From positions 5,092,001 through 5,156,000 of the forward strand of contig NC_014391.1 of NCBI RefSeq assembly GCF_000145235.1: a stretch of 64,000 bases of DNA. The letters are read 5' to 3'. Positions 51,366 through 60,623 of this stretch are shown in pieces. The notes beneath the pieces are model-generated. The model worked only from the letters and a program-made list of their open reading frames with translations. It searched no databases and was not told the origin of the DNA. A program made the position numbers and the translations under genes. The DNA is from Micromonospora aurantiaca ATCC 27029. GTDB lineage: Bacteria; Actinomycetota; Actinomycetes; Mycobacteriales; Micromonosporaceae. Within the stretch, counting starts at the first letter, position 1; each line of letters starts with the position of its first letter.

Positions 51366-52193
51366 TCACCCCTGGGCGGGCGCCGGGTCCTTGTCCAGCC
51401 AGTCCAGGATCGCGTCGATCGGCTCGCGCCAGCGGGCGTCGAGCATCAGGTCGTGCCCCATGCCGGGGAACAGCAGCGGCGCCGAGGCGTACCGCCGGGC
51501 GGCCCTGGTCAGCGCCGTGGCCGGCAGCACCCGGTCGTCCGGGCTGCCGAGCACCAGCACCGGCGGGCGGCCCACCGCAGGCTCCGGCGACCGGCCGGTC
51601 AGCAGCTGCCACTGCGCCCGCCGCCCGGCCCGGCCCAGCCGGGCCAGGTGCCGCCGCGCGTCGGTGTCCGGCAGCTCCCGGCTGAACAACTGCCGCCGGT
51701 TGAGTCGCAGTCCGGCGCCGAAGACCGCAGGCACCGTGCCGACCGGGTTGCGCCGCAACGCCGTCCCGAACGTCCCCCAGCCGCCGAGCACCGGCGCCAC
51801 CAGCACCGCGGCCCGCGCCGGGTAGCGGGCCATCGCGTGCGCCACGACCCGGGCGCCGGCGCCGTGCCCCACCAGCACCGCCTGCCGCGGCAGGCTCGCC
51901 GCCACCTGCGTCACGTCATGGGTGTACGACCGCAGCGTCGCCTCCGGCGCCGGCTCGCTGCCGCCGTGCCCGCGCAGACTCAGCGCGTACGCCGGGAAGC
52001 CGCGACCGGCGGCGTGCCCCAGCCAGTGCTCGGCGAACGCCCACGCCCCGTGCCCGAACCCGGGCACGAACAGCAGCGGCGGCTTCGCCTCCTCCCGCTC
52101 CGGCAGGGCGGCGAGCACCTCGCGGCGGGCGGGCCGCTCCGGCCGGGCCCACTCCCAGGACCGGACCACCCGCACCTGCTCGGCCGCCGTCAT
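51366..52193 (-). CDS. Alpha/beta hydrolase-fold protein lacking the nucleophile serine
   Basis: A 275-residue alpha/beta hydrolase. The oxyanion region is FVPGFGHGAWAF, then LSLRGHGGSEPAP. At the nucleophile elbow the sequence is VLVGHGAGARV, so the usual GxSxG is GHGAG and Ser is replaced by Gly. The acid (LGSPDDRVLP) and His (GMGHDLM) are present. It may therefore be non-hydrolytic or use another mechanism. The ATG overlaps the FMO stop (ATGA), so the two proteins are made together and may share a substrate. Confidence 0.85.
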   Translation of the reverse strand: MTAAEQVRVVRSWEWARPERPARREVLAALPEREEAKPPLLFVPGFGHGAWAFAEHWLGHAAGRGFPAYALSLRGHGGSEPAPEATLRSYTHDVTQVAASLPRQAVLVGHGAGARVVAHAMARYPARAAVLVAPVLGGWGTFGTALRRNPVGTVPAVFGAGLRLNRRQLFSRELPDTDARRHLARLGRAGRRAQWQLLTGRSPEPAVGRPPVLVLGSPDDRVLPATALTRAARRYASAPLLFPGMGHDLMLDARWREPIDAILDWLDKDPAPAQG

Positions 52194-53596
52194 TTACCCT
52201 CCTCCAGCTCGTGCAGCGCCCGCTGGAGCGCGCGCAGGTAGTCGGCGTGCCCGACCTCGAACCAGTGCCGGGTGCTGTCCTTGACCTTCGCCGAGTACCG
52301 CTCGCCCAGGCCGGCCCGGACCTTGCGGTCGAACGCGGCGGCCCGCTCCGGCCGGGTGGCGCGCAGCGTGAGCAGCCGGGCGAACAGCACGCTCTGCCAG
52401 TGCGAGATCGGGAAGATGCCGGAGTCCGGCTGCACCAGGCCGACCACCGCGAGCGTGGGGTGACCGGCGGTGAACGCGTTGAGCCACAGCCGGGGCCGCC
52501 CGGAGCCGTCCTCGTCGCCGAGCACCCGGCCCTTGAGGAACTCGAAGCGCGGCAGGTAGCCGGTGGCGAAGACGACCAGTTCCGGGTCGATCCGGCGGCC
52601 GTCGGTCAGCTCCACCGCGCGGTCGTCGAACCGGGCCACGTCCGGCACCGGGGTGACCTCGCCGTGGCCGACGTAGTAGACGAGCTGGCTGTTGGCGATC
52701 GGGTGCGTCTCGTAGACCCGGTGGTCGGGCTTGGGCATGCCGAACCGGGTCAGGTCGCCGACGGTCAGCCGCAGCGTCCAGTGGTAGAGCCACTGCCGTA
52801 CGCGCAACGGCACCCGCAGCGCCAGCAGCGTGTCGTTCACCTGGTCGGCGGGGCGGCCGAGGACGTACTTGGGGGCGTACCAGTAGCCGCGGCGGGTGGA
52901 GTGCCAGCAGTGTGACGCCTGCTGGGCCGCCTCCACCGCGATGTCGCAGCCGGTGTTGCCGGCGCCGACCACGAGCACCCGCTTGCCGCGCAACTGCGCC
53001 GGGTCCTTGTAGGACGAGGCGTGCATGACCTCGCCGCGGAACTCCTCCAGCCCCTCGTAGCGGGGCAGCTTGGGCGACCAGTTGTGGCCGTTGGCGAGCA
53101 CCACGGCGGCGTACCGGGAGGTGCGCTCGGGGCCGTAGCCGCCGGTGCTGCGCGTGGTCACGTCCCAGCGGTCCCCCTCGACCGGCTCGACGCGAACCAC
53201 CTCGGTGCCGAACCAGACGTGCTGGCGCAGGTCGAAGTGGTCGGCGTACCGCTCGAAGTAGGACACCAGCTGGCTGTGGTGCGGGTAGTCCGGCCAGTCG
53301 TCGGGCATCGGGAAGTCGGGGAACTGGGTGAACGGCCGGGACGAGATCAGGTGGGTGCTGGCGTACACCGGGCTGCGGTCGTGCCGCCAGTTCCAGGCGC
53401 CGCCGACGCCGGTCTCCCGCTCGTAGCAGTCCACGCCGAAGCCGGCCTCGCGCAGGTTCTTCACGGCGGTCAGGCCGCTGGCGCCGGCGCCGATCACGCA
53501 GACCGTGTCGCCCCGGTCGGAGACCGGGCGGTCGTCGCGGACCGGGACGTCCGTCCGGTCCGGATCGGGGCGGCCGGGGTCGGTGGAGGAGGACAC
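52190..53596 (-). CDS. Flavin-containing monooxygenase
   Basis: A 468-residue FMO. The FAD site VCVIGAGASGLTAVKNLRE is near residue 30, the FMO fingerprint FRGEVMHASSYKD (FxGxxxHxxxY) near 175, the NADP site VLVVGAGNTGCDIAVE near 195, and VVFATGYLPRFEFL towards the C-terminus. It oxygenates N, S or ketone groups; the substrate is unknown. The GTG at 53596 has AAAGGAGA upstream at 9 nt. It is translationally coupled to an alpha/beta hydrolase-fold protein, a pairing often seen in ester or lipid catabolism. Confidence 0.88.
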   Translation of the reverse strand: MSSSTDPGRPDPDRTDVPVRDDRPVSDRGDTVCVIGAGASGLTAVKNLREAGFGVDCYERETGVGGAWNWRHDRSPVYASTHLISSRPFTQFPDFPMPDDWPDYPHHSQLVSYFERYADHFDLRQHVWFGTEVVRVEPVEGDRWDVTTRSTGGYGPERTSRYAAVVLANGHNWSPKLPRYEGLEEFRGEVMHASSYKDPAQLRGKRVLVVGAGNTGCDIAVEAAQQASHCWHSTRRGYWYAPKYVLGRPADQVNDTLLALRVPLRVRQWLYHWTLRLTVGDLTRFGMPKPDHRVYETHPIANSQLVYYVGHGEVTPVPDVARFDDRAVELTDGRRIDPELVVFATGYLPRFEFLKGRVLGDEDGSGRPRLWLNAFTAGHPTLAVVGLVQPDSGIFPISHWQSVLFARLLTLRATRPERAAAFDRKVRAGLGERYSAKVKDSTRHWFEVGHADYLRALQRALHELEEGK

Positions 53597-54084
53597 CGCG
53601 AATTCTCCTTTGTGCGGCACGCGTGCCGGGTCGGAGCGAAATCCTGCCGAGAATGCCCGCCGTTGTCCAGCCACCGGATCCGGCACCCGGCCCCGCCCGG
53701 CTCCCCTGACTCAGCGTCACCGCAGAGCCGGTCACCGAGCGTGAGTGGACCGGCGGCGCGGGAGGCGCACCCTGTTTCGCCCTTTGCTCTGCAGCCACGG
53801 ACGCAGCACCGCCGGGAGCTGCGCCGATGTCTCGCGGCCGTCCGGCCGGGACGCGGCCCGCCGGTCACGGTGGGTAGCTGGTGCGCATATGGCGGCAGAG
53901 CAAAGGCGGCGAAGCGGTTGTCCTGCCGACCGCCGGGCACCTGACCGTGCGTCACGGCCCGGCGGTCCGCCGCTGCGCAAGCGCGGGCGGACGCGCGGCG
54001 CAGGCGGGCGCGCGGCGTGGGCGCGGACAGGCGTTCGACGCGGGTGGACCGCCGGACGAGGTGCGGCCCGGCGGTCCTCGCCGG
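53597..54084. other. 488-nt gene-poor region with a 12-bp inverted repeat
   Basis: I find no credible gene here; all open frames are Arg/Pro/Gly-rich. CCTTTGCTCTGC (53781-53792) is repeated in inverted orientation at 53895-53906. The part nearest 53597 should hold the FMO promoter. The rest contains GC-rich, palindrome-prone DNA and may be a decayed repeat element. Confidence 0.5.
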
Positions 54085-54783
54085 TCAGGCGGTGGGCAGC
54101 AGCAGGTCGACCAGGACCGGGAAGTGGTCGCTGGCCCGGCGGGCCGCCGGCGTGTCCACCACGTCGTAGTCGACCACCGTGATCCGGGGGTCGACGAACA
54201 GCGCGTCGATGCGGCGGCGCGGGTCGGCGCAGGAGAACGTGTGCCGGTCGGCCCGGTCGGCGGCGAGCGCCGTGTCGGTGAGCCCTTCGGCGAGCGTCTG
54301 CCAGGCCGGCCCGTCCGGGCCCTCGTTGATGTCCGCGCCGGCCACCACGGGCAGCGTGGACGCGGCCAGCTCACGCTTGAACGCCGCCGCCTGGGCGGGC
54401 CGCTCGGCCGGGTCGGTGGACAGGTGCGAGCCGGCCAGCAGCACGTCGACGCCGCCGACCCGGCAGTGCGCATACGCGGCGCCGCGCATGTGCCGTCCCG
54501 GCGTCAGCGGGTACCGCTGGCAGCTGGTGTCGACGACCCGCAGCCGCAGGCTGGTCAGCAGCACGTTGCCCAGCGACGGCAGGCCACCGGCCGCCACGAC
54601 CATGCCGAACGACTCGGCCAGCGCGGCGGTCTTCTGCCGCCACCGGAACCGGCGCGGTCCCTCCTGGACGATCACCACGTCCGGGGCTGCCGTCCGGACC
54701 ACCTCGGCCAGCGCGGCCGTGTCGTCGCGCTGGCTGTGGATGTTGTACGACACGACCCGCAGCGGCACACCCGCATCAGTCAT
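54085..54783 (-). CDS. Endonuclease/exonuclease/phosphatase family protein
   Basis: A 232-residue EEP-fold metal-dependent hydrolase: LRVVSYNIHSQRDDTAALAE at the N-terminus (Asn), VIVQEGPRRFRW (catalytic Glu), LLAGSHLSTDPAER, VVAGADINEGPDGPAW (Asp-Asn pair variant, D-I-N) and a terminal RASDHFPVLVDLLLP with the catalytic Asp-His. The substrate could be a nucleic acid, lipid head group or inositol phosphate. The ATG at 54783 is separated from the glucokinase stop by one base, so it belongs to the same transcript. Confidence 0.87.
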   Translation of the reverse strand: MTDAGVPLRVVSYNIHSQRDDTAALAEVVRTAAPDVVIVQEGPRRFRWRQKTAALAESFGMVVAAGGLPSLGNVLLTSLRLRVVDTSCQRYPLTPGRHMRGAAYAHCRVGGVDVLLAGSHLSTDPAERPAQAAAFKRELAASTLPVVAGADINEGPDGPAWQTLAEGLTDTALAADRADRHTFSCADPRRRIDALFVDPRITVVDYDVVDTPAARRASDHFPVLVDLLLPTA

Positions 54784-54784
54784 G

Positions 54785-55732
54785 TCAGATCCGCCGGGCC
54801 AGGTCGGCGGCACCGATCACACCGGCGGTGTTGCCCAGCTCGGCCGGGCGCACCTCGGCGACGGGCAGGCGGCTGCGCTGGGCCAGCGCGTCGGCGAACG
54901 ACCGCCGGGTCGGGCCGAGCAGCAGGTCACCGGCGTCGATCACGCCGCCGCCCACCACCAGCACCTGCGGGTCGAGGATCTGCGCCATGTCGGCGAGGCT
55001 GGTGCCGAGCCAGCGGCCGACCTGGGCGAACGCCTCGGTGGATACCGGGTCGCCGCCCTTCGCGGCGGCGGTCACCATCGGACCGGTGATCGTCTCGGCC
55101 TCGCCCCCGGCCAGCTCCAGCAACGCGGCCGCCCGGTGCGGCTCCTGCCGGGCGGCGGCGCGGGCGAAGCGGACCAGCGCGCTGCCGCTCGCGTACTGCT
55201 CGATGCAGCCCAGCCGGCCGCAGCCGCACTGGTGGCCGTCCGGCACGGTGAGCATGTGGCCCAGCTCGGCGGCGATGCCGTTGGCGCCGCGGACCAGGCC
55301 ACCGCCGAGCACGATGCCGCCGCCGACACCGGTGCCGATGGTGAACATGACCATCGAGTCGTCGGCGTCGCGGGCCGCGCCGTAGCGGAACTCCGCCCAG
55401 GCGGCCACGTTCCCGTCGTTCTCCACGATCACCGGCAGACCGGTGGCGTCGCCGACGTACGTGCGCAGCGGCTCGTCCCGCCAGGCCAGGTTCGGGGCGA
55501 ACAGCACGGTGGAGCGGGAGGCGTCGATCCAGCCCGCGGCGCCGATGCCGACCGCCTCCACGGCGTGACCGGCGGCCAGTTCGGTGACCACCTCGATGAT
55601 GACGTCGCGGGTCTTGGCCACGTCGTCGGCGGGGGTGTCCCGTCGCGTCTGCACGAGTACCGTGCCGGCGTCGTCCACGACACCGCCGGCCACCTTCGTG
55701 CCACCGACGTCGACTCCGATGGTCAGCGTCAC
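54785..55732 (-). CDS. glk: ROK-family glucokinase
   Basis: A 315-residue sugar kinase. It has the ATP-binding TIGVDVGGTKVAGGVVD, the sugar-binding VENDGNVAAWAEFRYG with the catalytic Asp, TIGTGVGGGIVLGG, AAELGHMLTV, the ROK Zn-binding CGCGRLGCIEQYASGSAL and a late VVVGGGVIDAG. In Streptomyces the homologue mediates carbon catabolite repression. The second of two in-frame GTGs (55732) is chosen since GAGGGGAG lies 9 nt upstream. Confidence 0.93.
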   Translation of the reverse strand: MTLTIGVDVGGTKVAGGVVDDAGTVLVQTRRDTPADDVAKTRDVIIEVVTELAAGHAVEAVGIGAAGWIDASRSTVLFAPNLAWRDEPLRTYVGDATGLPVIVENDGNVAAWAEFRYGAARDADDSMVMFTIGTGVGGGIVLGGGLVRGANGIAAELGHMLTVPDGHQCGCGRLGCIEQYASGSALVRFARAAARQEPHRAAALLELAGGEAETITGPMVTAAAKGGDPVSTEAFAQVGRWLGTSLADMAQILDPQVLVVGGGVIDAGDLLLGPTRRSFADALAQRSRLPVAEVRPAELGNTAGVIGAADLARRI

Positions 55733-55758
55733 CGCTGCCACTCCCCTCTGCTGTGCTG

Positions 55759-55794
55759 CCCGGGGACCGGCCGAACCGGCCGTACGGTCCCGGG
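55759..55794 (-). terminator. Imperfect hairpin between the DUF5304-like gene and glk
   Basis: CCCGGGGACCG and CGGTCCCGGG pair with one bulged G around a CCGG-rich centre. It lies 12 nt past the stop of the upstream gene and 27 nt before glk, so it may separate or attenuate transcription. Confidence 0.45.
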
Positions 55795-55805
55795 ATGTCC
55801 GGTGG

Positions 55806-56441
55806 TCAGGCCCCGTCGCCTGGTGCGTCCGCGCCCACCTCTCCGGACGCCCGCGAGGCGGGCACCACGGGACGGCCGGCCGGTGTCCGGCTCGTGTCCG
55901 GCTCCGGCGGCCCGGCGGCGTCGGCGGTGGCACCCGAATCGGCCGCGCCCTCCCCCCGGGTGGCGGCGGACCACACGTCCTGCTCGGGTGCCGGCTGAGA
56001 ATCATGCCCGGTACGGGTCGCCTCGCGCCACACGTGGTCCCCGGATCCGGCCGGTGCGGCGGTGCCGGCGTCGGCGGTTCGCTCCGGCTCGGCCGGGGTG
56101 AACGCGCGCAGCAGGCTGGCCACCCCGGCCGCCAGGTCCCCGGCGCCGGTGGCAAGCCGCTCGGCGAACTCGGGACTTGGATCCCGCAACGCGGCGATAC
56201 CGCGACAGACGGGGCAGACACAGCATTCCGGCGAGCCGGTGGCGAAACCGGCGAGCGCGGGCGTCTCCGGAGCGGGGCCGGCGCCGGGCGGGGTGTGACC
56301 GAGGACACCGGAGAGGATCCCACCGAGCGGACCCCAGGCGCCGGAGCCGGGTGCGGCGGCGGCCATCTTCGCGCCGGCGAGCAGTGTGGCGACGAGGCGC
56401 TCGGCCTCTTCCCGGGCCGAACCCGGATCAGTGGTGCCCAT
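55806..56441 (-). CDS. Hypothetical protein, possibly DUF5304 type, with CxxC-containing motif
   Basis: A 211-residue protein. Residues 1-110 are helical with a central cysteine motif PECCVCPVCRGIAALRDPSPEF, then FAERLATGAGDLAAGVASLL. The C-terminal 90 residues are Pro/Ala/Asp-rich and look disordered. Proteins with this CPVCR motif stand next to ROK glucokinase and SRPBCC genes in actinomycetes and, as I recall, are grouped as DUF5304. Metal binding by the Cys residues is plausible. Function unknown. Confidence 0.65.
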   Translation of the reverse strand: MGTTDPGSAREEAERLVATLLAGAKMAAAAPGSGAWGPLGGILSGVLGHTPPGAGPAPETPALAGFATGSPECCVCPVCRGIAALRDPSPEFAERLATGAGDLAAGVASLLRAFTPAEPERTADAGTAAPAGSGDHVWREATRTGHDSQPAPEQDVWSAATRGEGAADSGATADAAGPPEPDTSRTPAGRPVVPASRASGEVGADAPGDGA

Positions 56442-56482
56442 GGTTCGGCTCCTCCAGCGTGACTACCGGGACGACGGTCGGG

Positions 56483-56938
56483 TCATTGCGCCGCACCGGG
56501 TGCTTCTACCCGGCGCTTGAGCTGCTTCAACGCCGCGTCCATGATCATTTTCTCGGCCTTGCGGCGGAACATGCCGAGCATCGCCACGGACAGCTCCACC
56601 TCAAGGGTGTACGTCACCGTGGTCGTCCCGTCCGGGTTGCCCACCAGGTCGTACGACCCGCGCTGGGAGCGCTGCATCTTCGACGGGGCGACCAGGTGCC
56701 ACTCGATCCGGGAGATGTCCTCGGCGTACTCGTAGGCCAGCACGTACTCGTCGGCCATCACGCCCGCGTCGAGGGTGAACCGGACCTGGCTGGCGTAGCC
56801 GTCCTCGTACTCCTCGATCACCTCGGCCCGGCGTACCGCCTCGGCCCACTCGGGATAACTCGGGAAGTCGCAGATGACGGCCGCCACCCGGTCCGGTGAC
56901 GCGCCGACGATGATCGACTGGGTGGAGGAGTCCGCCAT
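56483..56938 (-). CDS. SRPBCC (START-like) family protein
   Basis: A 151-residue polyketide-cyclase/dehydrase-like protein: IIVGASPDRVAAVICDFPSY, PEWAEAVRRAEVIEEYEDGY, a beta-sheet region with VTYTLEVELSVAMLG and a C-terminal helix with KAEKMIMDAALKQLKRRVE. These match the Mycobacterium/Streptomyces proteins that flank fadD15-like ligases and glucokinase. It probably binds a hydrophobic ligand; no catalytic residues are evident. It is divergent from the acyl-CoA ligase gene, 166 nt apart. Confidence 0.85.
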   Translation of the reverse strand: MADSSTQSIIVGASPDRVAAVICDFPSYPEWAEAVRRAEVIEEYEDGYASQVRFTLDAGVMADEYVLAYEYAEDISRIEWHLVAPSKMQRSQRGSYDLVGNPDGTTTVTYTLEVELSVAMLGMFRRKAEKMIMDAALKQLKRRVEAPGAAQ

Positions 56939-57104
56939 GTGGGGAGGCTACCCGGCCGCCTCCCGGCCGGTCCCGCTCCACCCGCCGGACGGCGTCCCAC
57001 CAGCCGGGCGGGCAACCTCCCTGGCAGACCCCCCGGGGTGTGCGGGTAGGTTTCGACAGAGCCGACCAGGCCGGCCCCCGCCGGTAGAGCACGAGGGAGT
57101 GCAG

Positions 57105-58907
57105 GTGCGCGAGTTCTCCGTCCCGCCGATCGTCACCGTCGGCGACGCGGCCAACCTGACCGACCCGGTCTGGGAAAACGCCGAGGTCGCCCCGGACACC
57201 GTGCAGTTCGTCCGCCCCGGCGCGGGAACGGACGCGCGCGAGGATGTCACCTGCCGCCAGTTCCGCGACGAGGTGGTTGCGGTGGCGCAGGGCCTGATCG
57301 CCGCAGGCGTCTCCCCCGGCGACCGGGTCGGCCTGATGAGCCGCACCCGCTACGAGTGGACCCTGTTCGACTACGCGATCTGGGCGGCCGGCGCGGTGAC
57401 CGTGCCGATCTACGAGACCTCCAGCGCCGAGCAGGCCGCCTGGATCCTCGGCGACTCCGGCGCCGTGGCGGTGGTGGTGGAGAGCACCGCGCACGCCACC
57501 ATGGTCGCCGGCGTCCGGGACCGGCTGCCCGAGCTGCGCGAGGTGTGGCAGATCGACCTGGGCGCCGTCGACGACCTGGTCGCCGCCGGTGCGTCGGTGG
57601 ACCGGGCCGAGGTGGAGACCCGCCGCTCGCTGCTCAAGGCCGACGACGTCGCCACGATCATCTACACCAGCGGCACCACCGGCCGGCCCAAGGGCTGCGT
57701 GCTGACCCACCGCAACATCTACTCCGACATCGCCAACGCGGTGCCGGTGCTGCCGAACCTGTTCCGCCAGGGCGCCTCCACCCTGCTGTTCCTGCCGCTC
57801 GCGCACGCCTTCGCCCGGCTCATCCAGGTCGGCGTCGTGCACGCGCGGGCCACCATGGCGCACTGCGCGGACACCAAGAACCTGGTCGCCGAGCTCCAGG
57901 ACTTCAAGCCGACGTTCGTGCTCTCCGTACCCCGGGTCTTCGAGAAGGTCTACAACGGCGCGCGGCAGAAGGCCGAGTCCGAGGGGAAGGGCAAGATCTT
58001 CGACCGCGCGGAGAAGGTCGCCATCGCGTGGAGCGAGGCCCAGGAGCTGCCGGGCGGTCCCGGCCTCGGGCTGCGCGCGCAGCACGCCCTCTTCGACAAG
58101 CTGGTCTACCGCAAGCTGCGGGCGGCGATGGGCGGCCTGTGCCGCGACGCCATCTCCGGCGGCGCGCCGCTGGGCGCGCGGCTCGGGCACTTCTTCCGCG
58201 GCGTCGGGGTGACCATCTGCGAGGGGTACGGCCTCACCGAGACCTCGCCGGCCGCCGCCGCCAACCTGCCCACCGGCACCCGGATCGGCACCGTCGGCCG
58301 ACCGCTGCCCGGCGTGACCATCCGGATCGACGACGACGGCGAGGTTCTGATCGCCGGCGACATCGTCTTCCAGGGCTACTGGCACAACGACGCGGCCACC
58401 GCCGAGGCGATCAGCACCGACGGCTGGTTCCGCACCGGCGACCTCGGGCACCTGGACGACGACGGCTACCTGAGCATCACCGGCCGCAAGAAGGAGATCA
58501 TCGTGACCGCCGGTGGCAAGAACGTCGCCCCGGCGGTGCTGGAGGACCAGGTGCGGGCGCACCCGCTGATCAGCCAGTGTGTGGTGGTCGGCGACCGGCA
58601 GCCGTTCATCGCCGCGCTGGTCACCATCGACGAGGAGGCGCTGCCGAAGTGGCTGGCCGGGCAGGGGCGTCCGGAGACCACGAGCATGGCCGAGCTGCGC
58701 GACGACGCGGCGCTGCGTGCCGAGGTGCAGTCCGCGATCGACCAGGCCAACCAGGCGGTCTCCAAGGCCGAGGCGATCAAGGTGTTCCGGATCCTGCCGC
58801 ATGACTTCACCGAGACCACCGGCGAGCTGACCCCGTCGCTGAAGGTCAAGCGTCAGGTCGTGCACAAGACGTACGCCTCGGAGATCGCCGAGATCTACCG
58901 GGGCTGA
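57105..58907 (+). CDS. Long-chain fatty-acyl-CoA ligase (FadD15-like)
   Basis: A 600-residue ANL-superfamily enzyme. It has the AMP-binding P-loop ATIIYTSGTTGRPKGCVLTH, LPLAHAFARLIQ, the fatty-acyl-ligase region YGLTETSPAAAAN, TGDLGHLDDDGYLSITGRKKEI and the C-terminal catalytic Lys region LTPSLKVKRQVV. It activates long-chain fatty acids to acyl-CoA via acyl-adenylate. A tandem GTG pair exists (57099 and 57105); the second follows GAGGGAG at 6 nt. TAGGTT near 57048 may be the -10 element. Confidence 0.93.
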   Translation: MREFSVPPIVTVGDAANLTDPVWENAEVAPDTVQFVRPGAGTDAREDVTCRQFRDEVVAVAQGLIAAGVSPGDRVGLMSRTRYEWTLFDYAIWAAGAVTVPIYETSSAEQAAWILGDSGAVAVVVESTAHATMVAGVRDRLPELREVWQIDLGAVDDLVAAGASVDRAEVETRRSLLKADDVATIIYTSGTTGRPKGCVLTHRNIYSDIANAVPVLPNLFRQGASTLLFLPLAHAFARLIQVGVVHARATMAHCADTKNLVAELQDFKPTFVLSVPRVFEKVYNGARQKAESEGKGKIFDRAEKVAIAWSEAQELPGGPGLGLRAQHALFDKLVYRKLRAAMGGLCRDAISGGAPLGARLGHFFRGVGVTICEGYGLTETSPAAAANLPTGTRIGTVGRPLPGVTIRIDDDGEVLIAGDIVFQGYWHNDAATAEAISTDGWFRTGDLGHLDDDGYLSITGRKKEIIVTAGGKNVAPAVLEDQVRAHPLISQCVVVGDRQPFIAALVTIDEEALPKWLAGQGRPETTSMAELRDDAALRAEVQSAIDQANQAVSKAEAIKVFRILPHDFTETTGELTPSLKVKRQVVHKTYASEIAEIYRG

Positions 58908-58908
58908 C

Positions 58909-58914
58909 TACCAT
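58909..58914 (+). promoter_or_regulatory. -10 element of a leaderless promoter for the histidine kinase
   Basis: TACCAT ends 7 nt before the GTG at 58922 and starts just after the acyl-CoA ligase stop. No Shine-Dalgarno is present. Confidence 0.45.
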
Positions 58915-58921
58915 CCGTCAC

Positions 58922-60616
58922 GTGCCCGCCTCCACATCCCGCCAGCCGTCGACGCAGCCCCTCGCGGCGGCGGCTCGCGCGGTCCTCCTCGCGCTGGTCG
59001 CCGCCCTGACCCTGTTCGCCACCCGCGACGCCACCCAGCTCTGGTGGATCGCGCTGCTGGGCGTCGCCGGCCTGCCCGCCGTGCTCGCCCCCCAACACCG
59101 GCTGCTCGCCCCGATCAGCCGCTTCGCCGAGGTGGTGGTGCTCGGGCTGGCCGCCAGCCAGGTCGCCGCCGACACCCATCTGTCCGGCGTGACCGGCGGG
59201 GTGGGCGCCTCGGCGGTACTGCCGTACCTCGCCGTGCCGGTCACCGTGACCGCGCTGAGCCGCCGGTTCCGCGAGGGCGCCGCGCTGCTCGCCGTGGCGG
59301 CGGCGACGCTGCTGGCCAGCGCCGCGTTCACGCAGGTCGACGGCGGGCCGCAGCTCGGCCAGGTCGGCTACCTCGCGGTCTGCGCCCAGTGGCTGATCCT
59401 CGCCGGGCTCGGCCTCTACACCGCCGGCACGCTCCAGCGCGTCATGCGGGTGCGCGGCGAGGGCAAACCCCAGCCGTACGCCGAGGCGACCCGCCTGCTC
59501 ACCCAGCTCCGTACGGTCGCCCGCCAGCTGCCCGGCGCCACCCTCGACCCGGGCGGCATCTCCGAGCACCTGCTGGAGGAGCTGCGGGTGGTGGCCAAGA
59601 CCGACCGGGGCGCGGTGCTGTCCGCCAGCGGCGGCGGCCGGCTCGTGGTGCTCGCGCAGATCGGCGCGGACCGGGTCGACTGGGAGACCACGCTCGACGC
59701 CGACTCCGCCATCGCCGACGCCTGGGCCAGCCAGCAGCCGACCGTCTCGGCCCGCTCGCAGGCCCGGTCCCGGCGCTCCGGCGAGGTCTCCGCGCTGATC
59801 GTCCCGCTGGTGGCGGGCGTACGCACTGTCGGCCTGGTGGTGATCGAGGCGGACACCGCCGCCGCGTACCCGCCGCCCGTGGTGTCCCGGGTGACGGCGC
59901 TGACCGGCCCGGCGGCGCTGCGGCTCGAAGCCGCGCTGCTCTTCGACGAGGTGCGCTCGCTGGCGACCAACGAGGAGCGGCAGCGGCTGGCCCGGGAGAT
60001 CCACGACGGGGTCGCCCAGGAGCTGGTCATGGTCGGGTACGGCATCGACAACGCGCTCGCCACCGTGCACGAGGACGCGGAGGAAACCGCCGACTCGCTG
60101 CGCACGCTGCGCCAGGAGGTCACCCGGGTGATCACCGAGCTGCGGCTGAGCCTGTTCGAGCTGCGCAGCGAGGTGGACCGGCACGGTGGCCTGGCCGCCG
60201 CCATCGCCGAGTACGCCCGCACCGTCGGCGCGTCCGGCGGCCTGCGGGTGCACCTGTCGCTGGACGAGTCCACCGCCCGGCTGCCGGCCGCCACCGAGGC
60301 CGAGTTGCTGCGCATCGCGCAGGAGGCGGTGACGAACGCGCGCAAGCACGCCGGCGCGTCGAACCTGTGGGTCACGTGCGAGGTGGATCCCCCGTACACC
60401 CGAATCGAAGTGTCGGATGACGGTCACGGCATCGGTGACCAGCGCCCGGACGGGCACTATGGCCTTGCGATCATGGCCGAGAGGGCGGAACGTATCCGAG
60501 GCCGGTTGGAGATCAGGCCGCGGCAGCCGAGTGGGACGACTGTGGCGGTGGTGCTCGGTTCGTCGCCCCGGCGCGATAAGGTGCGCGGCAGCGCCGCAGC
60601 AGCAGAAGGGGAGTAA
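58922..60616 (+). CDS. NarL-type sensor histidine kinase with GAF domain
   Basis: A 564-residue membrane sensor. The N-terminal ~165 residues contain four to five TM helices, followed by a GAF-like domain (about 200-345). The HisKA_3 dimerisation domain carries the phospho-acceptor in RLAREIHDGVAQELVMVGYG near residue 362, and the HATPase domain has EAVTNARKHAGASNLWV (N box) and EVSDDGHGIGDQRPDGHYGL (G boxes). It is followed by its response regulator after 7 nt. The signal is unknown. Confidence 0.92.
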   Translation: MPASTSRQPSTQPLAAAARAVLLALVAALTLFATRDATQLWWIALLGVAGLPAVLAPQHRLLAPISRFAEVVVLGLAASQVAADTHLSGVTGGVGASAVLPYLAVPVTVTALSRRFREGAALLAVAAATLLASAAFTQVDGGPQLGQVGYLAVCAQWLILAGLGLYTAGTLQRVMRVRGEGKPQPYAEATRLLTQLRTVARQLPGATLDPGGISEHLLEELRVVAKTDRGAVLSASGGGRLVVLAQIGADRVDWETTLDADSAIADAWASQQPTVSARSQARSRRSGEVSALIVPLVAGVRTVGLVVIEADTAAAYPPPVVSRVTALTGPAALRLEAALLFDEVRSLATNEERQRLAREIHDGVAQELVMVGYGIDNALATVHEDAEETADSLRTLRQEVTRVITELRLSLFELRSEVDRHGGLAAAIAEYARTVGASGGLRVHLSLDESTARLPAATEAELLRIAQEAVTNARKHAGASNLWVTCEVDPPYTRIEVSDDGHGIGDQRPDGHYGLAIMAERAERIRGRLEIRPRQPSGTTVAVVLGSSPRRDKVRGSAAAAEGE

Positions 60617-60623
60617 CCCGAGG

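Noticed and set aside
53732..54084. Small open frames in the gap upstream of the flavin monooxygenase gene
   Set aside because: All are Arg/Gly/Pro-rich, lack ribosome sites and overlap one another on both strands.
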